Positions 6,213 to 11,903 are shown, counted from the stretch's first letter. The stretch: DNA of 11,903 nucleotides from Actinomycetota bacterium (GCA_016870695.1 VGAV01000037.1:1-11903); one strand, 5' to 3'. Notes: generated from the letters alone by a model not told the origin. Numbers and translations: made by a program.

Positions 6213-7138
6213 AGCAGACACAGCCCGTCCCGGGGCTCACCCGTGTACCGACCTGGCCCCGCCTGACCGCAGAGCTGCACAGCGACAACACCGGCACCCT
6301 CACCATCAACGGCACCAGCCGCGCGTGCGCGGCCGAGTCAGTCGCAGCACTCAGGACCGGGCTCATCGCCCGCGCCGTGTCCTACGCCATGCAGCTCCGT
6401 CGTCCCGTGCGCTTGAACGTCACCGAGGCGGCAGAGAGCTACAAGCTCGCCGTGCGCCCCGAGGGGTACGTGCAGCTCGTCGACGCCGGCGGCATCATCC
6501 CGGCCGCCGACGGCCTCAGCGTTGACGAAGGCCGCTGCCGGCACTGCCGGCGGCTACAGCCGGTCACATCAACAACCTGCATCCAGTGCCACATTGAGGA
6601 GCCGTTGCGCGTCGAGGTCACCCCACACGGCGAGCCCCTCGACGCACCGCCAATCCCCGTCGACGCTCCCGAGGAGCTGCCAGCCGACGTCGACGAGGTG
6701 ATGCACCTTGCCGAGGTGCCACTCACGCCGACCTCAGGGTCGGCCCCCGTGTCGACGACCGTTCCCGCTCCCGAGCTGGACGACGACGTGGAGGCAACGC
6801 GCGTGCGACGGCCGGGGATGCCCTCTCTGCGTCTCGCGTTCACCACGCAGCGCAGCGTGACAGTTCCCGGCCGCGTCGTCGTCGGGCGCGAGCCTGTTGC
6901 CAAGGACGGTCAGCACGCCGTCCCCGTCGTCAGCCCCGGTCGACAGCTCTCGCGCACGCACGCGGCGATCGAGGTCGACCAGGACGCGCGGATTATCGTC
7001 ACCGACCTCAACGCCCCCAACGGCGTTGGACTGCTGACCACGCCGCCGCGCTGGCTCACCCCCGCAGAGCCCACCATTGTCCCCATCGGCGTGAAGCTGT
7101 TGATGGGCGATGTGGAGTGCGTCGTAACCCTCGCGTGA
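6209..7138 (+). CDS. FHA-domain protein with zinc ribbon, last gene of the transfer operon
   Basis: The GTG start overlaps the previous stop and gives 309 residues. An N-terminal region (about 15-100) is followed by a zinc-ribbon candidate with CRHC at 110-113 and CIQC at 124-127. An acidic, Pro-rich linker runs to about 200. The C-terminal domain (207-309) has FHA hallmarks: Gly225-Arg226 (VVGRE), SRTH at 248-251, and Asn271-Gly272 in NAPNGVG. FHA domains bind phosphothreonine peptides, so the protein would connect the transfer machinery to Ser/Thr kinase signalling, presumably in the cytoplasm since no membrane helix is seen. DDDVEATRVRR just before the domain contains Thr197, a candidate phosphosite that could bind the protein's own FHA domain as in GarA-type proteins; this is inference. 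An open frame extends upstream across the previous gene, but the overlap start is far more economical. Confidence 0.85.
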   Translation: MKQTQPVPGLTRVPTWPRLTAELHSDNTGTLTINGTSRACAAESVAALRTGLIARAVSYAMQLRRPVRLNVTEAAESYKLAVRPEGYVQLVDAGGIIPAADGLSVDEGRCRHCRRLQPVTSTTCIQCHIEEPLRVEVTPHGEPLDAPPIPVDAPEELPADVDEVMHLAEVPLTPTSGSAPVSTTVPAPELDDDVEATRVRRPGMPSLRLAFTTQRSVTVPGRVVVGREPVAKDGQHAVPVVSPGRQLSRTHAAIEVDQDARIIVTDLNAPNGVGLLTTPPRWLTPAEPTIVPIGVKLLMGDVECVVTLA

Positions 7139-7403
7139 TTTGCCAACTTCGTAGCCGTACCGCGCGCCGATTATGGACCTGCCCCGACGTGCGAGGGTGA
7201 TGAACTCACGCGCATAGTCAAATGTCCGGATGAACCATATTGTGCGACTGCAACCTTGGCGTGCTGCTTCCCTAATGGGTCCCGCACACTTCGCGCAGTT
7301 TCTGATCCGCTGCCCACCGGCGCGCGTCGAATACCGTCACAGCCCGGACCGACCGCACGGCTCGACCCCGCACCATTCACCGCGAAGTCCGCGCGGTGAC
7401 GCG

Positions 7404-7535
7404 TCAGAGCAGGCGGGGATCGGCGGTGGTAGCGGCCACCGCGCGGTGTAGGGCGGTTATCAGCTCGCTCTGAATCGCTTCGCTGGAATACGCGCCGCTC
7501 GACGCGGAGACCTTGATGGACGCAACGATGGTGCC
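7404..7535 (-). pseudogene. Possible C-terminal remnant of a protein gene
   Basis: A 43-residue stretch ending in TGA reads GTIVASIKVSASSGAYSSEA then an amphipathic IQSELITALHRAVAATTADP. Its alternating pattern and mostly G/C third codon positions look like the end of a real protein. No start codon with a ribosome binding site lies in frame nearby, and the sequence becomes His/Pro-rich and unlikely further upstream. It could be a decayed gene cut by a frameshift, or chance. I do not recognise the family. Confidence 0.25.
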
Positions 7536-7614
7536 TCGCGACCGCGCATGCAGGTGAGCATGAGCATGAGGTGGCGTCGGCCGTGGTGACCATGCGCCCG
7601 GTCCACCGCGGACG

Positions 7615-7648
7615 GGACTGTCTGCCGTAGATGTCCGGCAGTCAGTCC
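7615..7648. repeat. Strong inverted repeat (13-base arms, one mismatch, 8-base loop)
   Basis: GGACTGTCTGCCG (7615-7627) faces CGGCAGTCAGTCC (7636-7648), with the loop TAGATGTC between them. Twelve of 13 positions pair and the single mismatch is central (T7621 against T7642). No T tract follows. It lies about 115 bases before the antitoxin-like gene and is outside any convincing gene. A protein binding site, a transcription stop, or a transfer-origin hairpin are all possible. Confidence 0.7.
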
Positions 7649-7693
7649 AGTCACGAGAGACGTGTACTGCTCGGATGATTTGTGCCCTCAGAG

Positions 7694-7749
7694 GTAAGGT
7701 TGACGCAGTTGACATGCCCCACACTGAGGATAAAGTTGACACGGTTGAC
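7694..7749 (+). promoter_or_regulatory. Promoter with two paired GTTGAC repeats (probable operator)
   Basis: GTTGAC occurs four times in the same orientation at 7699-7704, 7708-7713, 7735-7740 and 7744-7749. They form two pairs with a nine-base step inside each pair, and the pairs repeat every 36 bases; TAA precedes each pair by one base. TTGACA (7709-7714) and TAAAGT (7731-7736), 16 bases apart, make a plausible -35/-10 promoter. The first pair would cover the -35 region and the second the -10 and start point. AGGAGGT at 7753-7759 then serves the ATG at 7764. Autoregulation by the downstream DNA-binding protein is the natural inference. Confidence 0.65.
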
Positions 7750-7763
7750 GCCAGGAGGTCGCG

Positions 7764-8303
7764 ATGGGCCCGGTGCCGGATGCGTTCGAGATGGAAGAGC
7801 GCGCCGCGGAGGAGTTGCTCGCCGCCGTCCGCGTGCGCCTGACGAGCCTCATCCGCGGCGGCGCCAAGGTCACGATACTGGGCAACGCAGAGACCGTCGC
7901 CGACGACATCGTGGCCCGCCTGGGCCTGGTCAAGAGCCCCTGGGCGGACATCGTCGGCCCGTGCTTCACCAGCGGCCGGCTGCAACAAGAGCTCGGCGTC
8001 GGTCGAGCGGCCGTGTCCAAAGCGGTGCGTGAGCATCGCGCCATCCGTCTCGACACCTCCGACCGGCGCACGCTGTACCCGGCCTTCCAGGTGCAGAATC
8101 GCGCTCTCGTCCCGGGGTTGAACGAGGTCCTGCCGATCCTGAAGTCCGGGATAGATGACCCGTGGACGTGGGCGCAGTGGCTCAACGCCCCTCCCCCAAG
8201 CCTGGACCCGCAGCGTCAGCGTCGCATCGACCGGCTCGTCGCTGGTGACATCGCCCTCGTGGTCTCGGCCGCCCGCCACGACGCCGCGATCTGGGCGCAG
8301 TAA
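7764..8303 (+). CDS. DNA-binding protein resembling Xre/MbcA/ParS-type antitoxin
   Basis: The product is 179 residues. A predicted HTH lies at about 68-92 (FTSGRLQQELGVGRAAVSKA), followed by a wing-like RRTLYPAFQV. The C-terminal third, DDPWTWAQWLNAPPPSLDP (131-149) then IDRLVAGDIALVVSAARHDA, resembles the toxin-binding domain of Xre/MbcA/ParS antitoxins, where a xxWLN..P...G....L..G pattern recurs. In typical pairs a RES-domain NAD-degrading toxin lies next door; none is visible here, and the following gene is different. AGGAGGT four bases before the ATG decides the start. The paired GTTGAC repeats directly upstream fit a self-repressing regulator. It may be an orphan antitoxin or a transcription factor recruited by the element. 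The family call rests on pattern recall. Confidence 0.65.
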   Translation: MGPVPDAFEMEERAAEELLAAVRVRLTSLIRGGAKVTILGNAETVADDIVARLGLVKSPWADIVGPCFTSGRLQQELGVGRAAVSKAVREHRAIRLDTSDRRTLYPAFQVQNRALVPGLNEVLPILKSGIDDPWTWAQWLNAPPPSLDPQRQRRIDRLVAGDIALVVSAARHDAAIWAQ

Positions 8304-8368
8304 CGACTGACCCGCCCGAGCGGCGGCCACGTTAACGCGATGTCCGGTGTCTAAGCCATGCTGGCCGA

Positions 8369-9271
8369 ATGACCAAAGACTCGGCGCCGGCACCGCCGTC
8401 GGATCTACTCCCCCGCGCCATCGCCACACTGACCGAGCTCGCGCGCTCCACACGAGTCATCGAGGCGGGAACACTGGGCGAGTACGCCGAGCAAGCCGAC
8501 TTCGCCGACACCGCCGCACACGTCCTAGCCGCGGTCGCGGCGAACCTCGGCTTTGTCGAACAATTGTTGGCAGGCCGCCAGGGCTCACGGCAGTCCAGCC
8601 TCGTTCGCCAGCTCATCACCGGCGCCGCCGGCGCGAACGAGCGAGACCCGCTCCCCTATCGCACAGAACCCCTCGGGCTCGCTGTCGACCTCGACGACGT
8701 GTTCGCGGGATATGGCCTGGCGTCCCTCCTCGACGTTGAGCTCGATGGCCTCGTCGATGAGTACGAGCAGCTGGACTCGGAGATTTTCACGGAGCAAGCC
8801 ACGGCCCCTGAGCGCGCGCTTTACGCGCACCTCGACTCGCAACTCAGCGCGGACGCCACCGTGGAGGCGGTCAAAGCCACTATTCCGCAGCTGGAGCGGC
8901 TGCCGAGCGCTGTGCGGAGCCGGGCCGACGGCACGCAGCTGGCGCGCCTAAACGAGCTCGGACAGCTGAACTCACGCATGCGGCGCCTGTACGACCATGA
9001 CCAAGTCGAGTACCTGACCCGCTTCACTGCGGACGTGCACGCCGTCCTGGTCGACGATGGGCTCGAGCAGGTGCCGGTCGTCATCAGTTATCCAGAGGGC
9101 CACGGCTCCGCTCCGGATGTGTGGATCGGCATCGAACAGGAGGTTAGCGCGCGGGCGCTCGCGCGCACCACGCTGCCGTTCACCGGTTCCGAACCGAACA
9201 TGGGTCTTTCCCCCGCCGATCAGCTGCGCGCAGTCGGTGCAAGCTACCGCTCGCGCGCCGCAGCACTCTAA
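8369..9271 (+). CDS. Hypothetical protein, 300 residues
   Basis: I do not recognise a family. The protein is acidic and soluble with no signal peptide or membrane helix. Residues 10-85 look helical (IATLTELARSTRVIEAGTLG, then AAHVLAAVAANLGFVEQLLA with GRQGS, and SLVRQLI). A helical acidic middle follows (VELDGLVDEYEQLDSEIF, about 123-140). The C-terminal 100 residues mix strands and helices (VPVVISYPEG). Codon choice is strongly G/C-ending like its neighbours, which supports coding. No clear ribosome binding site precedes the ATG, so the start is uncertain. It lies 65 bases after the antitoxin-like gene on the same strand and could be co-transcribed with it, but it lacks RES-domain motifs that I can see. 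Its nearness to the replication module suggests a maintenance role; that is guesswork. Confidence 0.7.
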   Translation: MTKDSAPAPPSDLLPRAIATLTELARSTRVIEAGTLGEYAEQADFADTAAHVLAAVAANLGFVEQLLAGRQGSRQSSLVRQLITGAAGANERDPLPYRTEPLGLAVDLDDVFAGYGLASLLDVELDGLVDEYEQLDSEIFTEQATAPERALYAHLDSQLSADATVEAVKATIPQLERLPSAVRSRADGTQLARLNELGQLNSRMRRLYDHDQVEYLTRFTADVHAVLVDDGLEQVPVVISYPEGHGSAPDVWIGIEQEVSARALARTTLPFTGSEPNMGLSPADQLRAVGASYRSRAAAL

Positions 9272-9338
9272 AACCCACCGGGGCGGCAAGCATCCGGCGA
9301 CGTTTCCTATCCGCTTAGGTTTCGACACGCCGCGGGAG

Positions 9339-9358
9339 TTTCCTCTCAACAAAGGAAA
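9339..9358 (+). promoter_or_regulatory. Hairpin that can mask the ribosome binding site of the next gene
   Basis: TTTCCT (9339-9344) pairs perfectly with AGGAAA (9353-9358) across the eight-base loop CTCAACAA. The right arm is the ribosome binding site of the gene starting at 9367. A second TTTCCT at 9303-9308 could compete for the same pairing. It could limit translation, or act in DNA as a small inverted-repeat operator. Confidence 0.4.
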
Positions 9359-9366
9359 TACGGTCC

Positions 9367-9681
9367 ATGCTTGTGCCCATGGGACGACCAAGCAAAGGTG
9401 ATCGAGTACCGATCACGACGAAGCCGATCAGGCCTTTCGCTGACGTCATTCGCGAGAACGCGGACAAGCTGCACATGAGCTACGGCGACTATGTGCTGCA
9501 TCTCGCCGCCCACGCCTACGGCCGTCCCGAGTGGGCGCCAGAGCCCGGCGTGACCGGAGACATGCTGGAAGAGCTCCTCATGGAGGATTTCCCCCAGGTG
9601 AACGCACCGGTGACGGTGTCACCTCTCGCGGCACTCCCCCGACCGACCAGCAAGGAGCTGCCGACGCAGATCGCCAGCTAA
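9367..9681 (+). CDS. Small ribbon-helix-helix-like protein
   Basis: The product is 104 residues. After a basic tip (GRPSKGDR), residues 14-20 (VPITTKP) look like the DNA-contacting strand of a ribbon-helix-helix fold, followed by two helices, FADVIRENADKLHMS and YGDYVLHLAAHAYG (to about 52). The rest is acidic and Pro-rich. Such small proteins on plasmids often regulate copy number, partition or toxin systems. AGGAAA eight bases before the ATG at 9367 supports the start; an internal ATG at 9379 is an alternative. A terminator hairpin follows nine bases after the stop, so this gene ends its transcript. The fold assignment is moderately supported and the role unknown. Confidence 0.65.
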   Translation: MLVPMGRPSKGDRVPITTKPIRPFADVIRENADKLHMSYGDYVLHLAAHAYGRPEWAPEPGVTGDMLEELLMEDFPQVNAPVTVSPLAALPRPTSKELPTQIAS

Positions 9682-9689
9682 CGAAAAGA

Positions 9690-9711
9690 GGCCCCGTCCG
9701 AAGACGGGGCC
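9690..9711 (+). terminator. Strong hairpin terminator
   Basis: GGCCCCGTC (9690-9698) and GACGGGGCC (9703-9711) form a perfect nine-base-pair stem closed by the four-base loop CGAA, just after the stop of the ribbon-helix-helix-like gene. No T run follows, as is common for actinobacterial terminators. Confidence 0.8.
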
Positions 9712-9726
9712 CCCCGATGAAATTCG

Positions 9727-9757
9727 CCAGACCGTAGCGACCAAACCACTGGTCTGG
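9727..9757. repeat. Inverted repeat between terminator and next ribosome binding site
   Basis: CCAGACC (9727-9733) is the exact complement of GGTCTGG (9751-9757), with 17 bases between. It lies directly after the terminator hairpin and before the strong ribosome binding site at 9777-9783. It may be an operator or a leader stem. Confidence 0.45.
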
Positions 9758-9789
9758 ATACCACCCGAGCTGCCTCAGGAGGTGCTCTC

Positions 9790-10056
9790 ATGCTAACCGA
9801 AACCCCTCGCGGCGGGGTGGATTCGCGTACCCACGTCGGCGTGTCGCGCGAACTTTCCCACAGCATGGCCCGGTTGAGCGTTGCTCCCGGCCCCTCAGAG
9901 TTGACCCCGGAGGATCGAGGCCACACGCCTTCCCCCCGTCGCGTTACGGCGCGCACCCAGACCGGTCTCTACGGACAGACCCGCGTTCTCGGCCAGGCAA
10001 GCTGCCGGCCGACCCTCACCGTGACGAAGGGAGCTCGTCATGTGACGCGCCCATAA
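9790..10056 (+). CDS. Possible small protein of unknown function
   Basis: An excellent ribosome binding site, AGGAGGT, lies six bases before this ATG, the main reason to list it. The 88-residue product is basic and rich in Thr, Arg, Ser and Pro, has no recognisable fold, and uses roughly three-quarters G/C third positions, weaker than firm genes nearby. A hairpin, ACCCC (9802-9806) with GGGGT (9814-9818), falls just inside its start. It lies in the leader zone of the replication gene, so it could be a small regulator, a leader ORF, or noncoding origin DNA with a chance frame. Confidence 0.35.
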   Translation: MLTETPRGGVDSRTHVGVSRELSHSMARLSVAPGPSELTPEDRGHTPSPRRVTARTQTGLYGQTRVLGQASCRPTLTVTKGARHVTRP

Positions 10057-10064
10057 ATGACAAC

Positions 10065-10097
10065 GGGCCCTCAGCACTTTGGCGAGTGCGGGGGCCC
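10065..10097 (+). terminator. Terminator-like hairpin in the replication leader
   Basis: GGGCCC (10065-10070) and GCACT (10074-10078) pair with AGTGC (10085-10089) and GGGCCC (10092-10097), closing a six-base loop with a small internal bulge. A T-containing stretch, CAATTTGTT, follows shortly after. The stem would work in either direction. It lies nine bases after the possible small gene and about 125 bases before the replication gene, so it could end the former or attenuate the latter. Confidence 0.6.
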
Positions 10098-10113
10098 TGA
10101 GGTCAATTTGTTC

Positions 10114-10164
10114 GCTCAATCCGACCGAGAGTTTGGCGACCGAAGGTCGAGTCGAGCTGTTTTT
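10114..10164 (+). promoter_or_regulatory. Competing stems followed by a T run, upstream of the replication gene
   Basis: GGTCG (10145-10149) can pair with CGACC at 10137-10141 (three-base loop) or with CGACC at 10122-10126. In the second fold GCTC (10114-10117) also pairs with GAGC (10154-10157). TTTTT (10160-10164) follows at once. Two exclusive folds ahead of a T run look like an attenuator or a target for antisense RNA. No experiment-like evidence is available from sequence alone. Confidence 0.4.
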
Positions 10165-10180
10165 CTGAGGCACCCCTTTG

Positions 10181-10228
10181 ATGAGGGGCGTTTGTTATGC
10201 CCTCGAAAGGAGGACGTGGCCATGGTAA
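10181..10228 (+). CDS. Possible 15-codon leader peptide overlapping the replication start
   Basis: ATG at 10181 opens a frame reading MRGVCYALERRTWPW that stops at TAA 10226-10228, four bases into the replication gene. A weak GAGG lies about ten bases upstream. The frame runs through the replication gene's ribosome binding site AAAGGAGG, so its translation could open the preceding CCCCT/AGGGG stem (10173-10177 with 10184-10188) and couple to the main start. Plasmids use such leaders for copy control. It may equally be chance. Confidence 0.25.
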   Translation: MRGVCYALERRTWPW

Positions 10229-11903
10229 CCCCCATACGGGGGCGCGGTCGAGCATTGACGCTTGCCAACCCCACCGGCGTGTCGCCGTACTCCCTTGACG
10301 AGGTGTGGGCGATCACCCGCCGCCTCTCCCCCAGGGATGACGTTCGTGCGGCCGCCCGCGCCGCTAGCGGCGAGGTGCTCAACGCCTACGACAGACTCTG
10401 GCCCCTCAACGAGGCCCCTCCGACGACGACGTGGGCGATGTTCCTGGCCGACGACGACCTCCGCTTCCACTACCTCTGCTTCGACTTCGATGCATCCGCG
10501 GGCGATGCCGCAAGCGATGCAGACCGCTTCACGTACTGGCTCGAGCAGCTCAACATCCCCCACCTGCTGTGCCTGTCCGGCCCCACCGGTGGACGCCACG
10601 TCTGGGTCCACCTCGACGTACCCGCCGACGCCGACGCCGTACGCGCCATCGCCTACCTCACTCGAAGCCTGTTCCCTTCCCTGGACCTGGCCCCGCTGAC
10701 AAACCCCAAAGCTGGCTGCGTCCGCCCTCCTTACGCTCCTCACCGCGCCGGTGGACACTCGGCGCCGGTCGCCGACCTGGCCGCGATCACCGACCACGCC
10801 GCCGACGAGGACGCCCCCGGCCAGCTGCACGCCCTGCTCGTCGACCTCGGCGCAGAGCTGCCCGCCCCATCGACCGAGGACCTGCACAACGTCGTCCGCG
10901 ACGACGCCGGCAAGCCCCGGATTCGCGGCCGCCGCCGGCCCCTGTCGATGGCGATGGACTCGGTGCTCCACAGTGACGCCGGCTCCGACGCGTCTCACAC
11001 GCTGGTGAGGATCCTTGCGGCCGCCGCCCACGCCCGGTGGAGCTACCAGGACATCCGTGAGCAGGTCCACAGCGCACTCGGTCTCGAACACGCCCGCACT
11101 CGCCGTGTCGGAGCCACACGCCAGCGGCGCAGCGAACACCAGATCGACAAGGTGTTGACCGCCGCATGGGAGTACGCCGTCCGCTACGTCGCCTCCCACC
11201 CGCTCAGCGCCTCAGGAGACGACGAGGACTACCGGCAGCGCACCGCGACCGTCACCGCCACCGTCCAGCGCGCTCTCACCCGCGCTGACGCCCTCCCTGG
11301 CATCTGGGCGACCCACAACAGCCGTGTCGAAGGCTCCCACGCGCAGCGGGTCGTCCTGGACGCCATCTGCCTGTACATGCTGCAGAGCTCCCAGCACACC
11401 GTCGAAGCCGACGTCCGCCGCCTTAGCGCCGACACCGGCTACGGGCGCACAACAGTGTCCCGAGCTCTCCGCGCGCTTACCGGGGAAGACGGCGCGGGCG
11501 GCTGGCTCGACGTCGTCTCGGAGGCCGAGGGAGTGCACGCCAAGCGTTACCGGCTGGCTACACGCTTCTCCACAGAGGAACAGGTACAAGAACGGACACA
11601 AGCGCATATGCGCGCCATAGCCAACGCCCTCCCGCTCTCCCAAGCCCTCATCAGAGACATCAGCACTCGGCTGGAACTGTTCGCACACGACGTCTTCACC
11701 GCGCCTCGCAGCATGGGCAGGAACGCGGGGCTGATCTACAAGCACACCCCGGCGGACGGCAGCGCCACCCTCGCCGTCCTTGCGTACCGAACGGGGCTGG
11801 ACTCAGACGTCCTACGTCGCCGGGTCGACGAGTTGACCGCAGCAGGCCTCGTTGAGCGCACTGGCGGCGGATGGCGACGCCTCTCCCCCACTGTCCGAGA
11901 CTT
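10222..11903 (+). CDS. AEP (Prim-Pol) type replication protein, runs off right edge
   Basis: At least 560 residues are open to the window edge. Residues 70-185 carry the archaeo-eukaryotic primase signature: FDFD with Asp88 and Asp90 (metal-binding DxD), GGRH with His126 (the sxH motif), a candidate third acidic residue Asp155, and RPPYAPHRAGGH at 168-179, a conserved strand-turn in plasmid Prim-Pol proteins. The middle is helical. Residues about 395-420 (VRRLSADTGYGRTTVSRALR) form an HTH, and 515-552 (LAVLAYRTGLDSDVLRRRVD, then LTAAGLVERTGGGWRR) a winged helix. No helicase Walker motif is present in the visible part. It would make primers and probably recognise the origin for the element's replication. 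AAAGGAGG nine bases before the ATG fixes the start. The leader contains stacked hairpins and short frames. A mobile-element primase without initiator function is the alternative. Confidence 0.82.
   Translation, partial: MVTPIRGRGRALTLANPTGVSPYSLDEVWAITRRLSPRDDVRAAARAASGEVLNAYDRLWPLNEAPPTTTWAMFLADDDLRFHYLCFDFDASAGDAASDADRFTYWLEQLNIPHLLCLSGPTGGRHVWVHLDVPADADAVRAIAYLTRSLFPSLDLAPLTNPKAGCVRPPYAPHRAGGHSAPVADLAAITDHAADEDAPGQLHALLVDLGAELPAPSTEDLHNVVRDDAGKPRIRGRRRPLSMAMDSVLHSDAGSDASHTLVRILAAAAHARWSYQDIREQVHSALGLEHARTRRVGATRQRRSEHQIDKVLTAAWEYAVRYVASHPLSASGDDEDYRQRTATVTATVQRALTRADALPGIWATHNSRVEGSHAQRVVLDAICLYMLQSSQHTVEADVRRLSADTGYGRTTVSRALRALTGEDGAGGWLDVVSEAEGVHAKRYRLATRFSTEEQVQERTQAHMRAIANALPLSQALIRDISTRLELFAHDVFTAPRSMGRNAGLIYKHTPADGSATLAVLAYRTGLDSDVLRRRVDELTAAGLVERTGGGWRRLSPTVRD

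Larger units (their letters stand above)
7139..7693. other. Gene-poor stretch after the transfer operon
   Basis: No reading frame here combines a credible start, ribosome binding site and recognisable protein. It holds a weak hairpin after the FHA gene (TGCG 7190-7193 and GTGA 7197-7200 pairing with TCAC 7206-7209 and CGCA 7211-7214), a perfect 12-base palindrome CACCGCGCGGTG at 7437-7448, a possible gene remnant on the minus strand, and a strong inverted repeat at 7615-7648. It may be the boundary between the transfer module and the maintenance module; such gaps can also hold transfer origins. Confidence 0.55.

Noticed and set aside
7694..7749. Reading the GTTGAC array as a CRISPR or as classic origin iterons
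   Set aside because: Only two copies of a 20-base unit are present and they overlap a good promoter right before a DNA-binding gene, so an operator is simpler.
8340..8354. Four-codon mini frame (ATG TCC GGT GTC TAA) before the 300-residue gene
   Set aside because: No ribosome binding site and too short to separate from chance.
7404..8453. Long minus-strand frame of 349 codons
   Set aside because: Most of it mirrors the antitoxin-like gene, which has a strong ribosome binding site and recognisable C-terminus. Only the extreme C-terminal tail was kept, as a possible remnant.
10431..10976. Plus-strand frame of 181 codons, Arg/Pro-rich
   Set aside because: A shifted-frame shadow of the replication gene; composition is typical of out-of-frame GC-rich DNA.
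10195..11199. Long minus-strand frame of 334 codons
   Set aside because: It is antisense to the primase-type gene and its Gly/Val-rich product has no recognisable motif; the plus strand carries the FDFD and GGRH motifs.
1..11903. CRISPR array, tRNA, rRNA or insertion sequence
   Set aside because: I saw no regularly spaced repeat with unique spacers, no recognisable tRNA or rRNA sequence, and no transposase or paired terminal repeats. This was by eye and cannot exclude a small RNA gene.

Overview
The window is high-GC DNA with dense, short-spaced genes, GTG starts, Ala/Gly/Thr-rich proteins and actinobacterial gene families. It most likely comes from an actinobacterium, plausibly Micrococcales/Microbacteriaceae; that rank is inference from general style, not from a marker gene. 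It reads as part of a self-transmissible element, either a conjugative plasmid or an integrative and conjugative element. The left half is a divergent type IV secretion (conjugation) locus, and the right end holds a primase-type replication gene. Both ends of the window cut through genes.

Minus-strand operon (about 1-3965, read right to left): a ParA/MinD-like protein with a lysine-less P-loop (DUF6668 type), a 100-residue two-helix membrane protein of VirB2/pilin-like shape, a 250-residue bitopic protein with an extracytoplasmic domain, a large TrbL/VirB6-like polytopic channel protein with a Gly/Ala-rich tail, and the start of an SCO6880-family membrane protein. These genes are 4-15 bp apart or overlapping, so they form one transcription unit.

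Plus-strand operon (4112-7138): a small excisionase-type HTH protein, a lipoprotein, a two-domain cell-wall hydrolase (lysozyme-like plus M23), a 65-residue protein of unknown function, and a zinc-ribbon/FHA protein. Spacing is 1-14 bp or overlapping. The two operons diverge from an AT-rich gap of about 130 bp at 3984-4111, where the HTH protein is the obvious candidate regulator. Together they supply channel, pilus-like and wall-opening parts for DNA transfer. The coupling protein, VirB4 ATPase and relaxase are not in view.

Accessory and maintenance region (7139-10221): about 555 bp without a convincing gene, containing a strong inverted repeat and a possible gene remnant. A promoter follows, carrying two copies of a paired GTTGAC motif 36 bp apart, in front of a DNA-binding protein resembling Xre/MbcA/ParS-type antitoxins but lacking an adjacent RES toxin. 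Then come a 300-residue unknown protein, a small ribbon-helix-helix-like protein whose ribosome binding site can fold into a hairpin, a strong terminator hairpin, and a structured leader.

Replication gene (10222 to the right edge): an archaeo-eukaryotic primase-type (AEP/Prim-Pol) protein followed by winged-helix-like segments, preceded by a terminator-like hairpin, mutually exclusive stems before a T run, and a 15-codon ORF overlapping its start. This suggests replication control by leader RNA.

The most distinctive observations are clear sequence similarity between the pilin-like protein and a hairpin of the VirB6-like protein, the paired GTTGAC operator, and the layered leader of the replication gene.
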